This document shows, one piece after another, positions 13,451-26,300 of a stretch of DNA of 64,000 nucleotides. The notes below the pieces were generated by a model. That model did not search any database. It saw only the letters and a program-made list of their open reading frames with translations, and was not told the origin of the DNA. Positions within the stretch are counted from its first letter, which is position 1, and the number at the start of each line of letters is the position of its first letter. Origin of the DNA: Hymenolepis diminuta. Its lineage: Eukaryota; Platyhelminthes; Cestoda; Cyclophyllidea; Hymenolepididae. The translations under genes were made by a program, and so were the position numbers. The DNA is taken from the NCBI GenBank assembly GCA_900708905.1, contig CAADRB010000031.1, forward strand, positions 3,206,120 to 3,270,119. The letters are read 5' to 3'.

Positions 13451-14104
13451 CACCCGAAAATATGTTTTAGAGCGCAATCTCAAGTAATTTTACTCTATGA
13501 CTCGCTACGTTTGAATCGTTAAGAAGAAAGATAATAATATTTACCATAACTGCTCCCACCGACTATAATTAACGTTTTTCTGCAAAACGGATAGGGTGAT
13601 TTCCTGCTCTGAGCAATTCAGATTGGGTTCTAATCAAATTCCATTTGTTCATGTTTAACTTAAGCCAGAAATTATTCTAGAAATATCGTCACTCCGTCCT
13701 TCAAAATTATGTAGAGAAAAATAATACATCTTTCAGTAAATTAATTTTTAAATGGAATGGAGCGTTAAATAAATATAATTATTAAAATTCATTGAAGATA
13801 AGAGTTCGAATAATTTGAGGAAGAATTATTCAAAACCAATTTTTTAGCTTATTGTGTTTTCTTCTAAATTGAAGGCATAAAATTATCTCAGACGAGAACG
13901 ACTGCGATAAAAATAGTCAAAAAGTGATAGAGATTAAACTGTATCTGATTAAAATCCATAAAATAGTCTACCATATATATTTTGCAGACTTTGATTAATA
14001 AAATCAAAATAAGTCTTATATCATATTATTAAGAAGTAAATAAATCTGCTTGAAGTTTTCAAACGTTCTGTACAAATTATTGGTGGCAATTAGAAAGGAA
14101 TAAT

Positions 14105-14472
14105 TTAAACGGAATTGGGGTATGAAGAAACCTAAAATAAAGATAACAGAAAAACGTTGTAAGAAATTAATCAAAAAGTAAAGTTCAATCAATGTAAATA
14201 ATAATTACGATTATTGTAATACAAATGCGTGGTGAATTTACGGGTGTTAATGAATGGATTCCATGTGTGAAGGGCGAATAAGCATTTTCATCAGCAAGAA
14301 TTAGCTCCAAATCTTGGATATAATCAATGACACTTTGAAGTAAATCCAATTGCTTTACGTCATTGCAATCGCAAATAGTAGGAACCATCCTTTTTAATTG
14401 ATCCAAGCAGCGGTCAATGGAACAGCATTCGTCACAACTGTATCTTGTAGGTCTTAATCGAATGGCGGTCAT
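14105..14472 (-). CDS. Id/emc-like HLH protein, gene 1 (two exons)
   Basis: Exon 1 runs 14472 to 14242 (77 codons, ATG at 14472). The intron is 14241-14132 (GTAAAT donor, TTTATTTTAG acceptor, 110 bp) and exon 2 is 14131-14105 (8 codons, TAA). The product is about 85 aa. Residues about 22-61 form an HLH: helix 1 CLDQLKRMVP, then helix 2 LLQSVIDYIQDLELIL, matching Id/extramacrochaetae in spacing. The residues before helix 1 are not basic, so it should dimerise with bHLH factors but not bind DNA; that function is inferred from the family. It is unusual in having six cysteines (13, 16, 17, 22, 34, 36), two of them in the loop. A Met five codons upstream (14487) is possible, but the chosen start matches the MTA start of gene 3. 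The tail after the splice is VSSYPNSV. It is divergent to gene 2. Confidence 0.82.
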
Positions 14473-14504
14473 TCTTTTTATTATCAAAATTCTTAACTAG
14501 TCGG

Positions 14505-14626
14505 TTATATACCCCAAGAATTCAGCCATTCATATTATTCTGAGCACACATTGGATGATTTGATTAGCCAATCAGAAAATTCATTTATGTATATAAAAAT
14601 TGCCGTATTTTAAGACTTCGTCCAAT
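14505..14626 (-). promoter_or_regulatory. Core promoter of HLH gene 1
   Basis: Read on the minus strand, GGGGTATATAACC puts a TATA box at 14511-14505, only 33 bp before the ATG. Three CCAAT boxes in either orientation sit upstream (14550-14554, 14568-14572, 14622-14626). If transcription starts about 30 bp after the TATA box, the leader is under about 10 nt. Confidence 0.6.
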
Positions 14627-16085
14627 TAATTTCTATAAATTCATTTTGTGTTTTGATTAATTAAGCTTTTTATAATGAAAATTAGAAAATAATCTTAAGC
14701 TTGATCAGTGTTCACTGCTGTTGTTAATATTATGATTTAACATGTTGGAGATCATAGGATTTGTAGCATATAAAAAAAGAGAATAGTGATCTAGCTTGCA
14801 TGAAATTATAATAGCAAATGATAATGAAGAAATTATGTCTAATATGGAGAAGGAATTTCATGATAATTTCTGCATTCTTCCGTTTTTTCACTGATTCCCC
14901 GTTTAATTACCATTTGGGTTTTTTCTTAAAATTTGATTTTTAAAATTAGATAAATCCCCTTCATTTATTGTATTACGATTAGATCTCTTCTTACTAAAAT
15001 ACAGTGAAGAAGGTGGATTGTTCGAATTATGATATCTAGCAAAGTTTACGTCTAAATTAGGGTCATCAACGTGAAATTAATCAAAAAATAGTTTTATCAA
15101 AGACTGATAATAAATATAGAGGCCAGGTTATTTCAGGTCGCTGAAGCAATTTTTAAAAGTGTATTACTTTAATTGGCTTGAACGCGCCAATTCCATTACA
15201 CCGGCAATCAAACATCTACCTAGAGGGGTCAGGTTCCAATTCGTATCATTTAACATACTGAACAGCAGAATGACATCAATTTTCAAAGACGCAGATGATA
15301 AGAAAAATTCAAAATAGTGATGCAAACCTTTAATTAAATTAAATATTGCCTTTGACGATCAGACATTAACAATATTCTGATATCGTATTGGTTCTCATTC
15401 TCAGGAGATTTTTGATCGCCAATATATGAGACGTCGAAAATTCATTGTTAGCTTTTTTTCAAATATTCAGTGTATATGGTATCATAATAAAAGATGAAAT
15501 GTCGGAAGTAATTTAAACTGTTCGTTTATCGCATTTGCTCTGTTTTCATATATTGAAATAATTTTGTTTAAATGATAGATTGAGATGTGTTTTTAATTAA
15601 TTATGCACGATTACTGTTACTCAATTCTTTCAACCAAAATGACCTCACTAAATATACTAATTAGAGAGAGTATATATGCATTCAAAATAGCATCTACTAG
15701 GGCTAGAAGTAAAATTAATGGTACCGCTCTTGTGAGCAAGGATTTCTATACAACTGGTACTGCAATTTATGCCCTTCTTTGCCCGTTATTTAGCTTAAAT
15801 GCAAAAATTACATTATTGACTTCCAAAAGGCCAAGGATTGTATTTGCGTTACCATGTCTTTTGAAATTCATTTCAAATGAGTTCAGCGGCAGTAAAAACA
15901 GCGTAAAAGTAGAATTAACTAAGCCTAACGGATGGGAATGAAGTTAGGAGGTGGTTAGTTAAATTAGCAAATTATTCAATTCTATTCGGCTCATATAATT
16001 TAAGTTTCTATGGATTTTCCCTAAACACTTTCTCGTCTCATTAAAAAGTTAATTTGTTCACTGACTATTTTAAAACGTAAATAAA
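14627..16085. other. Upstream flank of gene 1, nothing recognised
   Basis: AT-rich and without a supported gene. An open stretch at 15603-15941 (plus) starts with ATG and runs 112 codons, but resembles no family I know. Confidence 0.45.
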
Positions 16086-16089
16086 CCAG

Positions 16090-16285
16090 CAACACATATG
16101 GATGAAGAGATGGACAAATGGTGCCCATATGCCCAACGAGAAGAAGAAGTCCAGAGGTCAACAAATGAGAAGTAGTAGTAGCCGTAGACACATCTGGAAT
16201 ATGCGCGTGCACACAAATGGCTCATCTCTCTTTCTTCTGATACGGTGAACAGAACAGATTGCCTTTAAATTTGGCCTTTGTGTAT
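16090..16285 (+). promoter_or_regulatory. E-box-rich block B
   Basis: Contains CATATG (16094), CAAATG (16162), CATCTG (16191-16196) and CAAATG (16214-16219). It shares GACACATCTGG (16187-16197) and, later, ATTGCCTTTAAATTTGGCC (near 16259) with blocks A and C in the same order. It is 1.6-1.8 kb upstream of gene 1. Enhancer function is inferred. Confidence 0.38.
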
Positions 16286-19200
16286 ATTAGAAAATTCTTT
16301 CTTTCTTCACCACCTCCACCTCCTCCCATCGACCGCCTGTTATGGATGCTCGAGCATCTGGCCGTTCATATGGTACATATTGGTTATTCAGATAATGATG
16401 TAATCTATCCAACATTATGCTTGTATCAGGAGGCTTGATAGGCATCGGCATATGCTATGGATCGTATCTCACATCAGGTTTCTTTGATTCAGGCTTTGAG
16501 TTTAGATGAAAGGAGCCAAAAGAAGTGACAAGTGACACTCAAATCACCATTAATTTTCGCTCTGATTCACGTTTTTCTTCCCGTAATTGAGAAGGTAAAA
16601 TTAATTTAAATAACATTCGGCAGCTCACAGCTTTTATGTAGCAGAGTTGAGATTGCCAAAAGTGTTAGTTAACAGAGCTCTCTAAGCTATTCAAAACCAT
16701 AGAAGCTATAATCATCCTATCATCAGGGGAAAAATCTCACTACCTCATACCGACTAACGCTTCAGTAATACTAAATAGGGGAATGACACTATTACCCAGT
16801 CTTTTAAATTTCTATCTTTCACCATTAACAAACGAACTTGAAATATGAAAATAAGAAAATACTAATGAATACAAACCTATGGCCTTGAAAATTAATATCT
16901 AAAATTGTTTTCACAAAATTACCTTGACACTTCTCAAAGGTCTCTGGGATTTAATTTAAAGACAAAGAGACTTTAACTGCAAGTGAAACTACGTAGGCTT
17001 TAAGACCAAAGTACGAAATTTATACTACTTCTCCTCTCAGCAAGAACTATTTTGAAAGCTACGTACTTTCTGTCAAAATTATGCCTTTGAAATGCCCGGT
17101 GGTTCAAATTGACTATATATTATCTGAGACATATAACCCACAATTTTCTTAAATTTTTCAGGTTTAAATTTGACGTAACTGGTAGGCCCATCAGATTTAT
17201 TCCTTTATAGATTAACAATCGGTGCGTTTATATTTCTTGGTAGATCATTTTTGAGCAGGTAAAACGAGTGTTCTTGTTCCAACAAGTCGGCACATTAGTG
17301 TAACCCGCTCACGCCCCCAAAACATTGTTATTAATGTAGCTAAGTTTTGGCTTTTTAGCATCAATAAATCAATTGCATTGAGCAAATTTTCTCTGTGTTC
17401 TCCAACTTCAAAGTTAAAAGGAAAATGAGGGTATACAAAGTTGGTATACTAATCTAGGGTCTCATGGAGCTTTATGTGCTTACTAATTCACGCTGGCTGG
17501 AAAAAAATTCGCAAATTCGATGAACAGTGGACGAAACACGGAAGCCAGATTTTTAAAAGATGCGTTTCTGAACACATTTACCGAAAATTCCGTTATAATA
17601 TTATAAAATAATTAACAATCAAACAATCGATCATTACTAGTGACCTCTATTCAGCATTGTTACGTTTAAATTGTCAATACTGGTGTCATCTATCTTTTCA
17701 TGGCTGTAAAGAATGATGTAATAAAATCAGTGGTGTGGCCAGCTACAACATTAATTCAACTCATCCAGATAATCGGAGACCAAATCATATTAATTTTGCT
17801 TCGGAATGAAGGATTCCTCCGAAAATTTCTCAGTATTTTGAGTATTATGATTTTAATTGGATCAGAGAAAATCGTGTTTACGTTTTCGCATTTGAACTTG
17901 TACTGATAATTCGTCTGTAAAATCTGAGATATAACGGTTGCTCGATTTGTGGAGCAGATACTTAACTCTCAAGCTCTCTCTCTTCAGCCCCCATTGCTGT
18001 TGCTCAGTGTAATTTGGTTTATTCTCAACTCTTGGCTTTCTCATTTAAAACTATGGTTGCCTGTTGTTTATGAAAGCCTTTTGCATCAGCCGAAGCTTAA
18101 AGCTGTTAATACTAGTCCCGACAGGAACATCTAGAAAATTTGATATGAAACATAACCCTTATGAGAAATTGGACAACTGAATCATACCGGAATTCAAATA
18201 AAGCAAGATTCTTGGCATCCCGACGTCATCTTATATTCCTTTTCGACCTTGTTTTATCCCATGCTGGACTGTTTTGCTATTTCGTGAGTTAAAATTATTT
18301 CCCATTACCAAAACTTGTAAGAGTTTTCAGCAGTGACGTTGAGTAATAGTATTTGCAATTATAATTGCTAATCTTAAGGGTGAGGAGTAACATAAGGATC
18401 TTAAATTTCAAAATGTTTGTCATCCTGTTTAGAAACTTGTAAATTGAATATTATTCAGCATTTCTATAAACAAATGTTGTGTGCTGTTGGATGATTTGAA
18501 GAGCAATTCGAATTCGATAGAAAAATTCTAATTAACACTAACATTCAGTACGTCATTAGAATATCTAGCACTATGATTTTACTATTGTAATATATATAGT
18601 GACAAACAATTCACGAAATATCTATATCCATGGGAAGGATTTATACTTCAATTCCACTCACAATCACAGAAATGTGAATATAATTTTTGTGTATTTATTT
18701 GCTGATCAGTAATGATTCCCTTATCGTGATCTTGCGGTAGATCCAATGCTAACAATTCTTTATCGAGTTATAACTGTCTTCCCCACCTGCATACTGAGCT
18801 TAAGCATGATCCATTTTAATCTCATCGTTCTTTCCTTCAGGTGCCTATCGATTTACTTTAATAGCCTGAAAATATTTCTGTTATAACTATACACTATTAC
18901 GCCTGGCTACCTACGACACGAATACATTCCATTTTAACTTCTAATATAGACATTTATGCAATTCTGTAATAAAGATCATGAAAGGGCTATGGCTTAGCCG
19001 AATTTCCCTATTCCGCAGTAGTGACTAGAATTATTCTCAGTAATCGGGTCCCTATGCTGTTATCGATTCATTGAATGAAGTCTTCTTGTATAGGAAGTTT
19101 ATTGATATCACAGCTTTACACAATTCAGACCAATAGGTTGGAGAAATCATGAGAAGGACGAGTCCATGAAAATTACATCGAATGGAAAAATGGTCAATAG

Positions 19201-19985
19201 TTAATAGGATAGAAGGTGAATTTTGTCATAGGCTTGTCCGTCCACTATTCACTCCGCTAGCACTTCGTATTCACCGTGTTTTTTGCGCTGTCAACCTTGA
19301 AGTATACCCTAAAACTAACAATAAATACTAAATATATGTTACAGTGGGACCAGTGTTTTTTTCTAACGTTGTTTTATGGTCTATGATTAAAATCTCAGCA
19401 TTAGTCGTCGAACTTCCTGCCAATTCACAATAATTATTAAATACGCTAATTTATCGAGGGAGCAGAAGATTAGTGACTCCTTCCACTTTCTACAACCTGA
19501 CCTTTAATTGGGCAATATATTCATTAAACATTTGAAAATCATATCTGGAAGTCTATCTCATGCGACTGAATCTTCTTTACAACTGTAGGATAATCGATTT
19601 CCTGGGTGAAGCTTACGGACTTCAATCCTCGTTTTCTGGATTCCCAGGTATTTGATTTTTGGTCCCTGTTTGTGTTTGTAAACCCACCACTGAAGCCATT
19701 ATCACTGCACTTATTGGCTACGCAGAAGAGCAATTATTCCCCACGTATCCACTTTCTCCAAAATAAATTATGAATAAAAATACTTTTGCGTCCCAAAATT
19801 TTTCTTTCTCCTCGAGTCTGATTAGTTGGGCCTTATAAAAATCAACGTTATGTTACGTTAGAATTCGCATTGAAGTCAAACGTCAACCTTAAGGATTCTG
19901 ACTACTCTTCTTCATACGGCCTCTAGAAAAGTTATCAAGAAGCTGTATAGAAGTAGAAAAAGGATCTTTATTAGCCAAACAAAAG
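16286..19985. other. Intergenic, no supported gene
   Basis: No recognisable exon, RNA gene or mobile element. Overlapping short open stretches near 17.7-18.1 kb occur on both strands and look like chance. Confidence 0.5.
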
Positions 19986-19989
19986 GCTC

Positions 19990-20205
19990 TCTCCATATGT
20001 CGAACAGATGAGATGCGATGTAACCAAGAGAGAGAACATCGCAGATGCTTGCGACACATCTGGTGGAACACACGCCTCGTATGTGTGAAATGAGCAAATT
20101 GCCTTGACATTTGGTCTTCTACGTCCGCCCTCCCTCTGCCTTCATCGCTGTGGGTACAACTCAACACCTGCTCCGCTCGCGCGCTACTGGATCCAACAAC
20201 ATCTG
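19990..20205 (+). promoter_or_regulatory. E-box-rich block C
   Basis: CATATG (19994), CAGATG (20005-20010), CAGATG (20042-20047), CATCTG (20057-20062), CACCTG (20165-20170) and CATCTG (20200-20205). It carries AAGAGAGAGAACATCGCAGA followed by TG (from about 20027), whose inverted counterpart is in block D at 21946-21972. It also carries GACACATCTGG and ATTGCCTTGACATTTGG, shared with A and B. It lies between divergent genes 1 and 2. Confidence 0.5.
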
Positions 20206-20209
20206 CCAT

Positions 20210-21835
20210 ATACATGTGCTAGCACACACATTCTGTTAATGTTTCTAACCTCGTTTATCGCCATTTTTAAAATTGGAGTAATTGGACATTCCTCTTAGGT
20301 CAGCTATTATTTGACACCATCCATGCAAATAAGTACTCATCTGTTTTGGCTACTCTGAGTATTAAAAATACCTGCAGTGATACTTTCTGGGCCGAGACAT
20401 TTAGGTTGTAGGGAGTCTATTTCCGACATACTTTGAACTGTTATATTGATCCATTTATTCACCTCGACCTTTAAGTGGATTTTAGAGTCTTTCGGTTAAG
20501 TCATACCCGTGATTTGAGCGTTATGCTTTAAATTAGACATTTTTTAATGAGGCTATAATACTGCTTCTGCTTATCCTTAATTATAGTACTCTGTTAATGT
20601 CTCTTCCTACTTCATATTTAGTAATGAGGTTCAAAATGTTGCGAGAGGCTACTCTGCTACTTTGACGATTATTAACCTGAAGCCTTTCTTGTTATACTTC
20701 CAATCAAAGAAAAATAGAATGTCTCTCTTAGATCGGAGACTCTTCTTCGCTCTTCGAGCTATTACATACCTGGTTATTCCACCCATCCGAAACCGGGAGG
20801 CAAGCTTATTATGTTCGGACCTACGAAATGGTAAAAAATCTACATTTTTTATCGTAGGAAAGCATCCAACCTCAGAGAGTAGAAAAAGGGTATTAAAAAA
20901 CAGTAAAGAGGAGGGGATTCCTTGTTATAAGAAAAAATTAAAAGGTCACATCTTTTATTTTTCTTTTCTTTTTGGAGATAAGCATTATTGCTCCATGATC
21001 CTAAATCTAGTTTTGTGATTTGCCCCTGATTTCCTGAGTAGATTCTCGCGCACAGTATGCAGTTAGTATTCACCAGTTATTCAATTTGCATGGTTGGGAT
21101 ACCATTTCAGATAGTTTGACCAAGGTAACAAAATGATATAGCTTAAGTGATTTTAACCGTTTTAATGATCGCAATTTCAACGTTAGGTGATGGACAGTAG
21201 TTGTATTCATAAAACAAAAGGAAGGATGTTTAATGATATTTATTTCTTACCTAATCAAATATTCATGAATGTGGCCAATAACAGTTCTGATTAACTCAGT
21301 TGCACATCTTTTATGGTTTTAGCGATTATTACATTCGAGAAGATAGCCAGTTTGGTTAATTACTTCGATAAGTGATGATAAGAATCTTATAGTTTTTTCT
21401 TTAAAATTAAAGCCAAAAATAGGTATAACTGTGAAATGTTTTGTAATGCATTTTTCTTAGGAAAAGCTCTCTGAACGCGTATGTCTGATTTTTCGCCAAT
21501 AAGTAGAGAATAAATTTCTACTTTGTAGTTAATTTTTTAGTTCAACATAATGATGGCAATTTTGACGAGCTTGTTTGGATCGTGCTTTCAGTAGGTAGCG
21601 ATCTAACTCAAACTTCATATGTTAAAAAAAGGTAGAACAATTTATACCTAGTTCACATTCTACTCTTCAATATAGTGATACGAACTCAATAAAACTCATA
21701 TTCGTTGAATTAATCCCTAATCTACCAACTGACACCTATATAAAATTTCGTACACTCATCTGTGGACGTTTAATATTAAATCGAAAAGAATTTATAATAC
21801 ATAATAGGTTAACTGAAACAAATTAGGCTTTCGTT
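20210..21835. other. Intergenic, no supported gene
   Basis: No recognised gene. An open stretch at 20662-21018 (118 codons, no ATG at its start) is rich in Lys, Leu and Phe and matches no family I know. Confidence 0.45.
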
Positions 21836-21894
21836 AATGAGGTTTAATAGTGAGTTTGAGGTGGAAAATAAGAGAGAGAATGGAGTCTGGTCCA

Positions 21895-22113
21895 CATCTG
21901 CGGTATTTCCACTAACATTGGTGGGAGCCCAAACACCCGTTCGAACATCTGCTTGTTCTCTCTCTTGTCTGCAAACAGTTCACTTTGAAAACACCTTAAG
22001 GAAGAGACAGTGTGAGCTATGTGAGACAGAAACAATGCATTCGACTTCTCTGGGAGTTCTTTCACCTGCCATACACTTGTGCAAAGGGAATTACGCTATG
22101 CTCAGAACATCTG
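21895..22113 (-). promoter_or_regulatory. E-box-rich block D, upstream of HLH gene 2
   Basis: Three CATCTG (21895-21900, 21946-21951, 22108-22113) and one CACCTG (22063-22068) fall 0.8-1.0 kb before the gene 2 ATG. On the minus strand, CAAGAGAGAGAACAAGCAGA followed by TG matches block C over about 22 bases with one or two differences. Blocks C and D are inverted relative to each other, as are genes 1 and 2, so each keeps the same orientation relative to its gene. Confidence 0.5.
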
Positions 22114-22718
22114 CCATTGCTTTCACCAAAGTAATACACAGCTGCTTATATTTCTTGGGCTGATTCTGCTTCTTTTTCTTCATTATAGGCAATGGTAATG
22201 CTTCTTCTCTTATTATAATATAAGTCGCCCTTTTTTGAAAGAAAAATAAGATCCAAAGTGGTTGAGAAATAGTTCATTAGGAAAGTTCACTTATGGCTGA
22301 AATAAGTTTCAAAAGTCGATATCGATGTCATTCTTGTCTATTCACTTTATTCGTCAAAAGCTGATTTTCGATCAACTAGCTACCACATTAGTAGTAATGG
22401 TAATTCCCTTTCTAATGTTATGAAATTGATATTTCAAATCATACATCTTACGTAAGCGCTCAAACCTATCAACCGACAGTATTACTGGTATTTTGTACTA
22501 TGTACATACAAATGACCTCTGTTTAACATACTCATGAAGTAAGTCGTGCATTGAGGTTAACCCATTCGAATATAAGCTAAACAGTTCTCTCATCTAGTAA
22601 TCACCGTTTGACGTATCTAATTTTAAGCTTGCTTTTCTATAAAGATGTGAATGTAAGTGTACGGAATATACGACTGATTCCCTTATATTCGATTTAATGA
22701 TAATAATTAAATGCCCAC

Positions 22719-22885
22719 CCAATTAACATTCAGTTAGCATTTGCAAAAATTTTCAACTCTCTATAAATGCCATTTCGACATAAACCGTGAAAGGAAACAA
22801 TCGTCCTCTGTAACTGGCCAATCTGAATGTGACCGGCTTTGGTAATGTTTATGTTGGTTGACCTAAAATTTGCACCTTTTAAATA
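22719..22885 (+). promoter_or_regulatory. Core promoter of HLH gene 2
   Basis: TTTAAATA (22878-22885) is a TATA-like box 28-35 bp before the first ATG. CCAAT boxes lie at 22719-22723 and 22818-22822. The spacing implies either an extremely short leader to ATG 22913 or about 23 nt to the second in-frame ATG at 22931. Confidence 0.5.
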
Positions 22886-22912
22886 CCACTAATTGACAAT
22901 AGGTCTTAGTTC

Positions 22913-23308
22913 ATGTCAGCATTCATCGCCATGAAGCAACGGAGAAACGATGACCCTTCCATAGAGCCTCCACCCAGAACGACAAAGGAATGCTTCAAGA
23001 AACTGCAAGAAATGATTCCCGCTCTTAATAGAAGACAGCGTGTCAGCCGACTGGAAATTATTACACATGCAGTCGAATACATCCGTCATCTAAGTCATAT
23101 TCTGAGTGAACACCGCTCTTCAGATCAACCTCCTACTGTAAGTTTTGTAGTGATTTTCTCAAATATAATTACTGTTTGCACTGTTTACATATCTATGCGC
23201 ATTCCTTGACTGGAAAAATCGACCGTAGAGGTTAGTTCTGGTGAAAAGGGGGATAGTAGAAGGCGAGATTCACACTCAGATTCTCCAGAATGCCCAAAGA
23301 GTTTTTGA
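22913..23308 (+). CDS. Id/emc-like HLH protein, gene 2 (two exons)
   Basis: Exon 1 is 22913-23137 (75 codons) and ends at a GTAAGT donor in phase 0, as in the other three copies. The second exon is less certain: an AG at 23229-23230 gives 23231-23308, a hydrophilic 25-residue tail ending CPKSF and TGA. The HLH is residues about 27-64: helix 1 CFKKLQEMIP, helix 2 RLEIITHAVEYIRHLSHIL, with the 21-residue spacing from MIP to EYI seen in Id proteins. The Gln of the usual IQHV motif is Thr here. The segment before helix 1 has a proline run and no basic helix, so a non-DNA-binding dimerisation role is inferred. Met 7 (22931) is an alternative start. This is the most divergent member. Confidence 0.78.
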
Positions 23309-26300
23309 ATATTTCTTTCTGTTTTTCTATTACTGTTATATACAAATATATATTCACTTATTTTACGATCTATAGCGTCGATAACCAAGACAAAAGAAGG
23401 AAAAAACACAATTTCTCTTTGTTAAAGCGAAAACTTATTGAAATTCAATGTATTATTATTTCACTTTAACAATATAAGGACTAATCGTTATTTCAATAAT
23501 AATGGGAAGAAAATATAAAATGTTTAATAATATTGCATAAATGAATAGTCTCCTCGACAATTTATTCAGACCTTCTATTTCTCTACTTATTAGGCGTAAC
23601 TACCCTTTCTACCCTTGGTGAGTGTACATCTGTATACAGTTTAACCTTATAATTTTCGTACTGCATGCATTATATATCTTCAACCTTGCTTATTTTAATT
23701 TTGTTTCTTTTCATTTTTGATAGAACTTCCTCGGACAATGAAAGCTGTAGATTATACATTTAATTTTGAAATATTTTTGTTTTAATTTTCTTATCTTGTT
23801 ACTTCTTTTTTTGGAGTTCGTAAGTTGATTTGCAATGTTAAATTGAACAAATAAATCGAATTTATCTTTAATGTTCGAAATTAAGCAATTGAGTAAACAA
23901 ATTACTGTTTTAGTTACTGCCGAAATAAATAAAAGCAAGACTTGTAGGATGTAAATTGAATTTAAAGTCTGTAGTATTGGTTAAAAAAGGAAATAACGTT
24001 TACATACGTCTCTCTATAAGCAATGAATTTAATGGGGCAATGTTGCTAAGGTTTGCTTATAAACTTAATAACATTAACGTAATGCAAATCCCAAGTAATG
24101 CTTTTTCTATAACCTGACTAAGGATAGCTTTGAGATATCTGCTTTTAATCTGTTGATCCTGAGAATTCGAAGCTTGCCCCAACCTTTTCTAATATTAGAA
24201 GAAGGAGAGTTGGAATGAACCACTGACGCATTAGACGTTCGTGAAGAATGGGGAAAGCAAAGGACGGTTTGAAGTGACGAGCTGGATTACACGTTGCAGA
24301 TGCATGCAGGAGAGCGAAATTGTGAAGAAGTGGAAGGTAAAAAATTAAGAGCTTGACCTCTTTTATACGTCACATAATTATCCGTTAGTCAATCATAGAC
24401 AAACGCAATTTTAATGTGACGCGATGTAACAATGAGGCCAAGCGAAGCTAAAGGTCGGTGCTCTTTAAAATTAAGAGAAAATGCGAATATTATTTCGTGT
24501 GATTCAAATGTATTTTTGCCGTGGCATTCATATATAAATAACCTCATACTTTCACATCACCAATCTTTTCTAATTATTTCTAACCGTGACAAAGCAAAAA
24601 ATGGAAAAGCATCCAAAAGCCAAGGACAATAGAAATAGTCCGGTAAGGGATGAAGAGCAAGGGACTGAATAGATTTAGTGAGTAAAGTTAGGGCTAAATA
24701 GTCACATTTCAATTGAAATTCAGATTCCTAATGTTTTCCATATTTTACTTATCGAGTCATATTCTAATATTTAATAGCTCCAATTTCAACTTTTGACCCC
24801 TGAGTTTGTCCTCGACTTTATATTGGCAATGTTTGGATCTCAGTGAATAGTTAGTCAGTTAAATGCATTGACTGGTCATGCCATTTCGACATACGTGTCT
24901 GTTCTTCGCTCTTTCGTGAAGAAATAAATTTAACAATTTACCTCACAAATATTAGACGAACTGTTTCACTTGACAAATCTAGATTCATTAGTAGAAGTAT
25001 AAATAATGATCAGAAGCTCTTAATGAATATCATATTACCATCATTCTGATAGGAAGACCAAATTATACTTTGCTGTACATGTGAATGTTCAATGAATATT
25101 AATGATGGTTTCAAGCTCCTTCGGCCGATCACCACCCAATTAAATTTCATAGATTCCAAATTATGTTAATAAATGTCTGGTTTTGTTTCAAGGGTTTTTA
25201 TATGGTGCACACTTTGTGTAAGCTTTGCTCACATAAGGAATTAACTAAAAAGCGATAGAGTTGGCAGGTGAGTTCACAGTTACCAGCTACAACTATGTGA
25301 CGATCTCCCACTGAAGAAAATGCCTCCACGGAAAATTTTGGGTTTCGAATCGAATGTTCTAAATTAGTTTATCGCATACCCCGATTTAACCTATATTAAT
25401 TTGTAGTACTAATAAGTGTTGATTTATTTAGTCATTGAACACTGGCTAAAATCGATCGCCAATCAATGTTAATTGATTAAGAAGTTTGACTTTTAATAAT
25501 CGGATTGACGCACAATGCGTACGATTAATGAAATAAGTATTAACTATGTTAAATGTTTCAAGTAATGCATACTTCTTAAACATACAAGATGCATTTAAGT
25601 CATAGATTTTTCGTTCGATTGTTTCTGTTATATCATGGTATATGTCTTAGGTTACAAGATATCCATATCGGACTTCGAAGAGGTGTTTTTTTACCGAACG
25701 AACACTGCAATAGCATCAATTAGAAAACAACAGACGGTTGTTTTCTACAAACAATACTCAGACGGTTGATATAAAATGATTTCTTGAAAGTGAATAGATT
25801 TCTAAATGATTAGCAACTAATTCCAGTTAATATTAATACCAACGTGGAGAGGACGGATTAAGTCACATTACGTTTTGGGCCAAATATTTACTATTATTAT
25901 GTCAGTAGGCCTAAATTTTCTGATAAGCTGTTTAGTTTATTAGCTTACACAAAATATTAGAGAGACGAATAATTGCAGCATGCAACATTGAGTGCAAGAT
26001 ATCCATGCCAAACACTGAAAATATCAATTATCAAGAGTGTATTTAAGAAATCTTCAAATCGAAATCACTTAGGGAGGGAAGAGATTGTATATTGAGTCCA
26101 AATAGCTCACATAAGATAAATAGGCTATCAGTGATGGGACGCGAGTTGCTGAGACAGAAAAGGACCCGCATATTCAGCCCCCCCCCCCTCCTTGTGAGTA
26201 GCTACGATTCAGAAATGAGGATAGTCTCTCCATTCACCCCCTTTTTCCATTAGTAAACGCAAAGTGAGTTTTGACTCGCCATAGGCCACTACTCCAACTT

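Noticed and set aside
15603..15941. 112-codon ATG-started open stretch
   Set aside because: No recognised motif; composition typical of AT-rich chance frames. Could be reconsidered if transcribed.
20662..21018. 118-codon open stretch
   Set aside because: No ATG at the start, no recognisable domain, and an opposite-strand frame overlaps it.
22931..22931. Second Met as the definite start of gene 2
   Set aside because: Promoter spacing favours it slightly, but the first ATG is in frame and nothing decides between them.
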